From Chloroflexota bacterium (lineage in GTDB: Bacteria > Chloroflexota > Anaerolineae > UBA1429): a DNA stretch of 7,769 nucleotides. Positions within the stretch are counted from its first letter, which is position 1; every line of letters starts with the position of its first letter. The position numbers and the translations under genes were made by a program. Shown here one piece after another: positions 6,534-7,769 of the stretch. A model generated the notes under the pieces. The model was given only the letters and a program-made list of their open reading frames with translations. It made no database searches and was not told the origin of the DNA. The stretch is taken from positions 1 to 7,769 of the forward strand of contig JAAZBQ010000273.1 of NCBI GenBank assembly GCA_012513725.1, read 5' to 3'.

Positions 6534-6553
6534 GTCTCTATGCACATACGATC

Positions 6554-6582
6554 ATTGTACCCGCTGGTGGGCGCCGCGTCGA
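6554..6582 (-). promoter_or_regulatory. Probable promoter of the isopropylmalate-synthase-like gene
   Basis: On the minus strand, TCGACG (6582-6577) and TACAAT (6559-6554) are separated by 17 bases. The -10 matches five of six consensus bases and the -35 four of six. Predicted start is near 6547, about 50 bases before the ATG. Confidence 0.55.
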
Positions 6583-6615
6583 GGTGGTGTGGCCGGAAGA
6601 GATTTGATCCAAGCA

Positions 6616-6644
6616 TTGACTCTGGTCAGCACTGGTGTTATGAT
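6616..6644 (+). promoter_or_regulatory. Sigma-70-type promoter of the DUF2089-GNAT operon
   Basis: TTGACT (6616-6621) and TATGAT (6639-6644) are separated by the ideal 17 bases, each matching five of six consensus positions. Predicted start is near 6651, about 43 bases before the ATG at 6694. The spacer contains CTGGT twice, exactly 10 bp apart (6622 and 6632). TTGATC (6604-6609) and GATCAA (6657-6662) flank the promoter as an inverted pair. Confidence 0.75.
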
Positions 6645-6693
6645 AGTTTACAAGTCGATCAAGATCATACGCACGCTGTGAGGTGGGTTGTCG

Positions 6694-7068
6694 ATGGCGC
6701 ATTCGGTGGTCGGGCGGTGCCCGGTGTGTGAAGGCGTGATGGATGTCGCCCGCTTGTACTGCCCTGCTTGCGACACGAGCATCGAGGGGCGGTTTGCCCT
6801 GGGGCGCTTTTGGCGCTTGAACGCGGAGCAACTGGCCTTTGCCGAGATCTTTATCCGCTGCGAGGGCAAAATCACCCGAGTCGAGGAGGTGCTGGGCATC
6901 TCCTACCCCACCGTGCGCAACCGGCTGAACGATCTGATCCGTGCGCTGGACTGTGACGTGGCGGAGGAGGACGACGCGTCGGGCGAAAAGCGCCGTGCCA
7001 TCCTGCAGCAACTCTCGGCGGGCGAGATCTCCTCCGACGAAGCCGTTCGGCGGCTCAAGGCGAGATGA
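6694..7068 (+). CDS. DUF2089-family zinc-ribbon/HTH protein, probable DNA-binding regulator
   Basis: This 124-residue protein begins with a zinc-ribbon pattern, CPVC (9-12) and CPAC (23-26), in the context RLYCPACDTSIEGRF that is characteristic of DUF2089 proteins. The block LGRFWRLNAEQLAFAEIFIRCEGKI (36-60) leads into a helix-turn-helix, TRVEEVLGISYPTVRNRLNDLI (61-82), resembling sigma-70 region-4/HTH modules. An acidic linker and a C-terminal helix, ILQQLSAGEISSDEAVRRLKAR (103-124), close it, as is common in this family. It is presumably a cytoplasmic transcription regulator, but DUF2089 function is poorly established. ATG at 6694 is preferred: AGGTGG (6681-6686) is seven bases upstream, whereas the in-frame TTG at 6688 is only one base from it. 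It is co-transcribed with the GNAT gene (ATGA overlap) and divergent from the isopropylmalate-synthase-like gene, so autoregulation or control of that neighbour is possible. Confidence 0.85.
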   Translation: MAHSVVGRCPVCEGVMDVARLYCPACDTSIEGRFALGRFWRLNAEQLAFAEIFIRCEGKITRVEEVLGISYPTVRNRLNDLIRALDCDVAEEDDASGEKRRAILQQLSAGEISSDEAVRRLKAR

Positions 7069-7769
7069 TCATGGTGGCGCAGGCTCTCGAACGCCAGGTG
7101 GTCTCGGGCCACATCCGGCCGTTCGTCCCCCATCGGGATATGGCCGGCCTGGCCACGCTCATCGAGACCGCCTTTGGCCCCGAACTGGCCGCCACGGGCA
7201 GCCACATCGTGCAGGACCTGCGGCAGATGGCCATGCTGGGTCCCTTTTTGCGGCCCACTGGCCGGGTGGTGGCGCCCTTTGCCGGGCTGGTGTGGATCGA
7301 GGACGGCCGCCTGGTGGGCAACATCAGCCTGTCGCCGGAAAAACATGACGGCCACGTCTGGACGGTGAGCAACGTCGCCGTGCTCCCCGAGTATCGCGGG
7401 CGAGGGATCGGCGGGCAACTGGTCGATGCGGGCATCTCTCTGGCCCGGGAGCGGGAGGCCCGGAGGCTCCTGTTGCAGGTGCGGGCCGACAACGCGGTGG
7501 CCATCGGCCTCTACCGGCACCGAGGGTTCGTCACGGTGGATACCGTCCACGATCTGCTCTTGCACCGCTATGCCTGGCCCGGGAGCGTCGGCGCCCCGGG
7601 CGGAACCCTGCGCCGCCCGCGCCTTGCCGATCGCATGGCGATCCGCGCCCTGCGCGGCAGGCCCCAGCCGCACCCCGTACTGTGGCAGGCCAACCTCCTC
7701 CTCCGCTACCTGGTGACGGGGGAGCGCACCCTAGAGGTGGTCGCCGCCCCCGAGGGCGAGGTGGTCGGG
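7065..7769 (+). CDS. GNAT-family N-acetyltransferase (3' end outside window)
   Basis: The reading frame is open from ATG at 7065 to the last base, giving 235 residues without a stop. Residues about 14-165 form a GNAT domain: HIRPFVPHRDMAGLATLIETAF at the start, beta-strand segments VWIEDGRLVGNISLSP (76-91) and WTVSNVAVLPEYRGRGIGGQLV (99-120) with acetyl-CoA-binding motif A RGRGIGG (111-117), then VRADNAVAIGLYRHRGF (139-155) as motif B. The acetyl acceptor is unknown. After the domain the protein continues for at least 70 more residues (RPRLADRMAIRALRG and beyond), longer than a single-domain GNAT of about 150 residues. This suggests a second domain, perhaps a tandem GNAT, beyond the window. 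The start overlaps the DUF2089 stop as ATGA, implying translational coupling. A second ATG at 7071 is in frame and cannot be excluded; only a weak AAGG (7057-7060) precedes either. Confidence 0.85.
   Translation, partial: MIMVAQALERQVVSGHIRPFVPHRDMAGLATLIETAFGPELAATGSHIVQDLRQMAMLGPFLRPTGRVVAPFAGLVWIEDGRLVGNISLSPEKHDGHVWTVSNVAVLPEYRGRGIGGQLVDAGISLAREREARRLLLQVRADNAVAIGLYRHRGFVTVDTVHDLLLHRYAWPGSVGAPGGTLRRPRLADRMAIRALRGRPQPHPVLWQANLLLRYLVTGERTLEVVAAPEGEVVG

Noticed and set aside
6688..6690. TTG as start of the DUF2089 gene
   Set aside because: It lies one base from the Shine-Dalgarno sequence AGGTGG. The ATG at 6694 has the normal seven-base spacing.
6903..7673. Minus-strand open frame of 256 codons opposite the DUF2089 and GNAT genes
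   Set aside because: The plus strand encodes recognisable zinc-ribbon/HTH and GNAT motifs with a promoter and coupled starts. The minus frame shows none of these.
1..7769. CRISPR arrays, tRNA or rRNA genes, insertion sequences, riboswitches
   Set aside because: I saw no regularly spaced direct repeats, no cloverleaf or rRNA-like segment, no transposase frame or terminal repeats, and the intergenic gaps (34 to 195 bp) are occupied by promoters, leaders and one terminator.

Overview
The window is GC-rich bacterial chromosome with seven protein genes and very little spacing. The high GC, compact operons, a DUF2089-type regulator and a BmrC/BmrD-like half-transporter pair suggest a Chloroflexota-like or high-GC Firmicutes-like organism. 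That placement is a guess from gene content; there is no rRNA or other phylogenetic marker here. No tRNA, rRNA, CRISPR, insertion sequence or phage gene is visible.

Layout. Positions 1-105 hold the last 34 codons of an unrecognised rightward gene. A strong hairpin terminator (120-160) follows, in the middle of a convergent gap. From 5268 leftwards to this terminator runs one apparent four-gene minus-strand operon: a MarR-family regulator (4740-5195), two half-size ABC exporter subunits (2969-4732 and 1134-2972) and a fumarylacetoacetate-hydrolase-family enzyme (182-1099). Spacings are 7 bp, a 4-bp ATGA overlap, and 34 bp. A near-consensus sigma-70 promoter (TTGACG, 16 bp, TATAAT) precedes the regulator, and small palindromes around it are candidate operators.

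Upstream of the operon, a minus-strand gene (5290-6498) encodes a DRE-TIM-type acyltransferase/lyase of the isopropylmalate/homocitrate synthase superfamily. A 195-bp divergent promoter region (6499-6693) separates it from a rightward pair: a zinc-ribbon/HTH DUF2089-family protein (6694-7068) and a GNAT acetyltransferase (7065 to the window end, incomplete), overlapping by ATGA.

How the genes fit together. The two ABC proteins carry complementary defects. The first has Asp for the Walker B Glu and Gln for the switch His; the second has a non-canonical signature (LSLGQ). This is the hallmark of a heterodimeric exporter with one degenerate and one catalytic ATP site. A MarR protein encoded first in the operon suggests ligand-induced autoregulation of the exporter. 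The FAH-family enzyme as last gene is the least expected member and may act on the transported compound or on a related acid. I see no wholly new system. The points that most merit follow-up are the exporter-plus-hydrolase operon, the atypical active site of the isopropylmalate-synthase-like protein, and the DUF2089/GNAT unit divergent from it.
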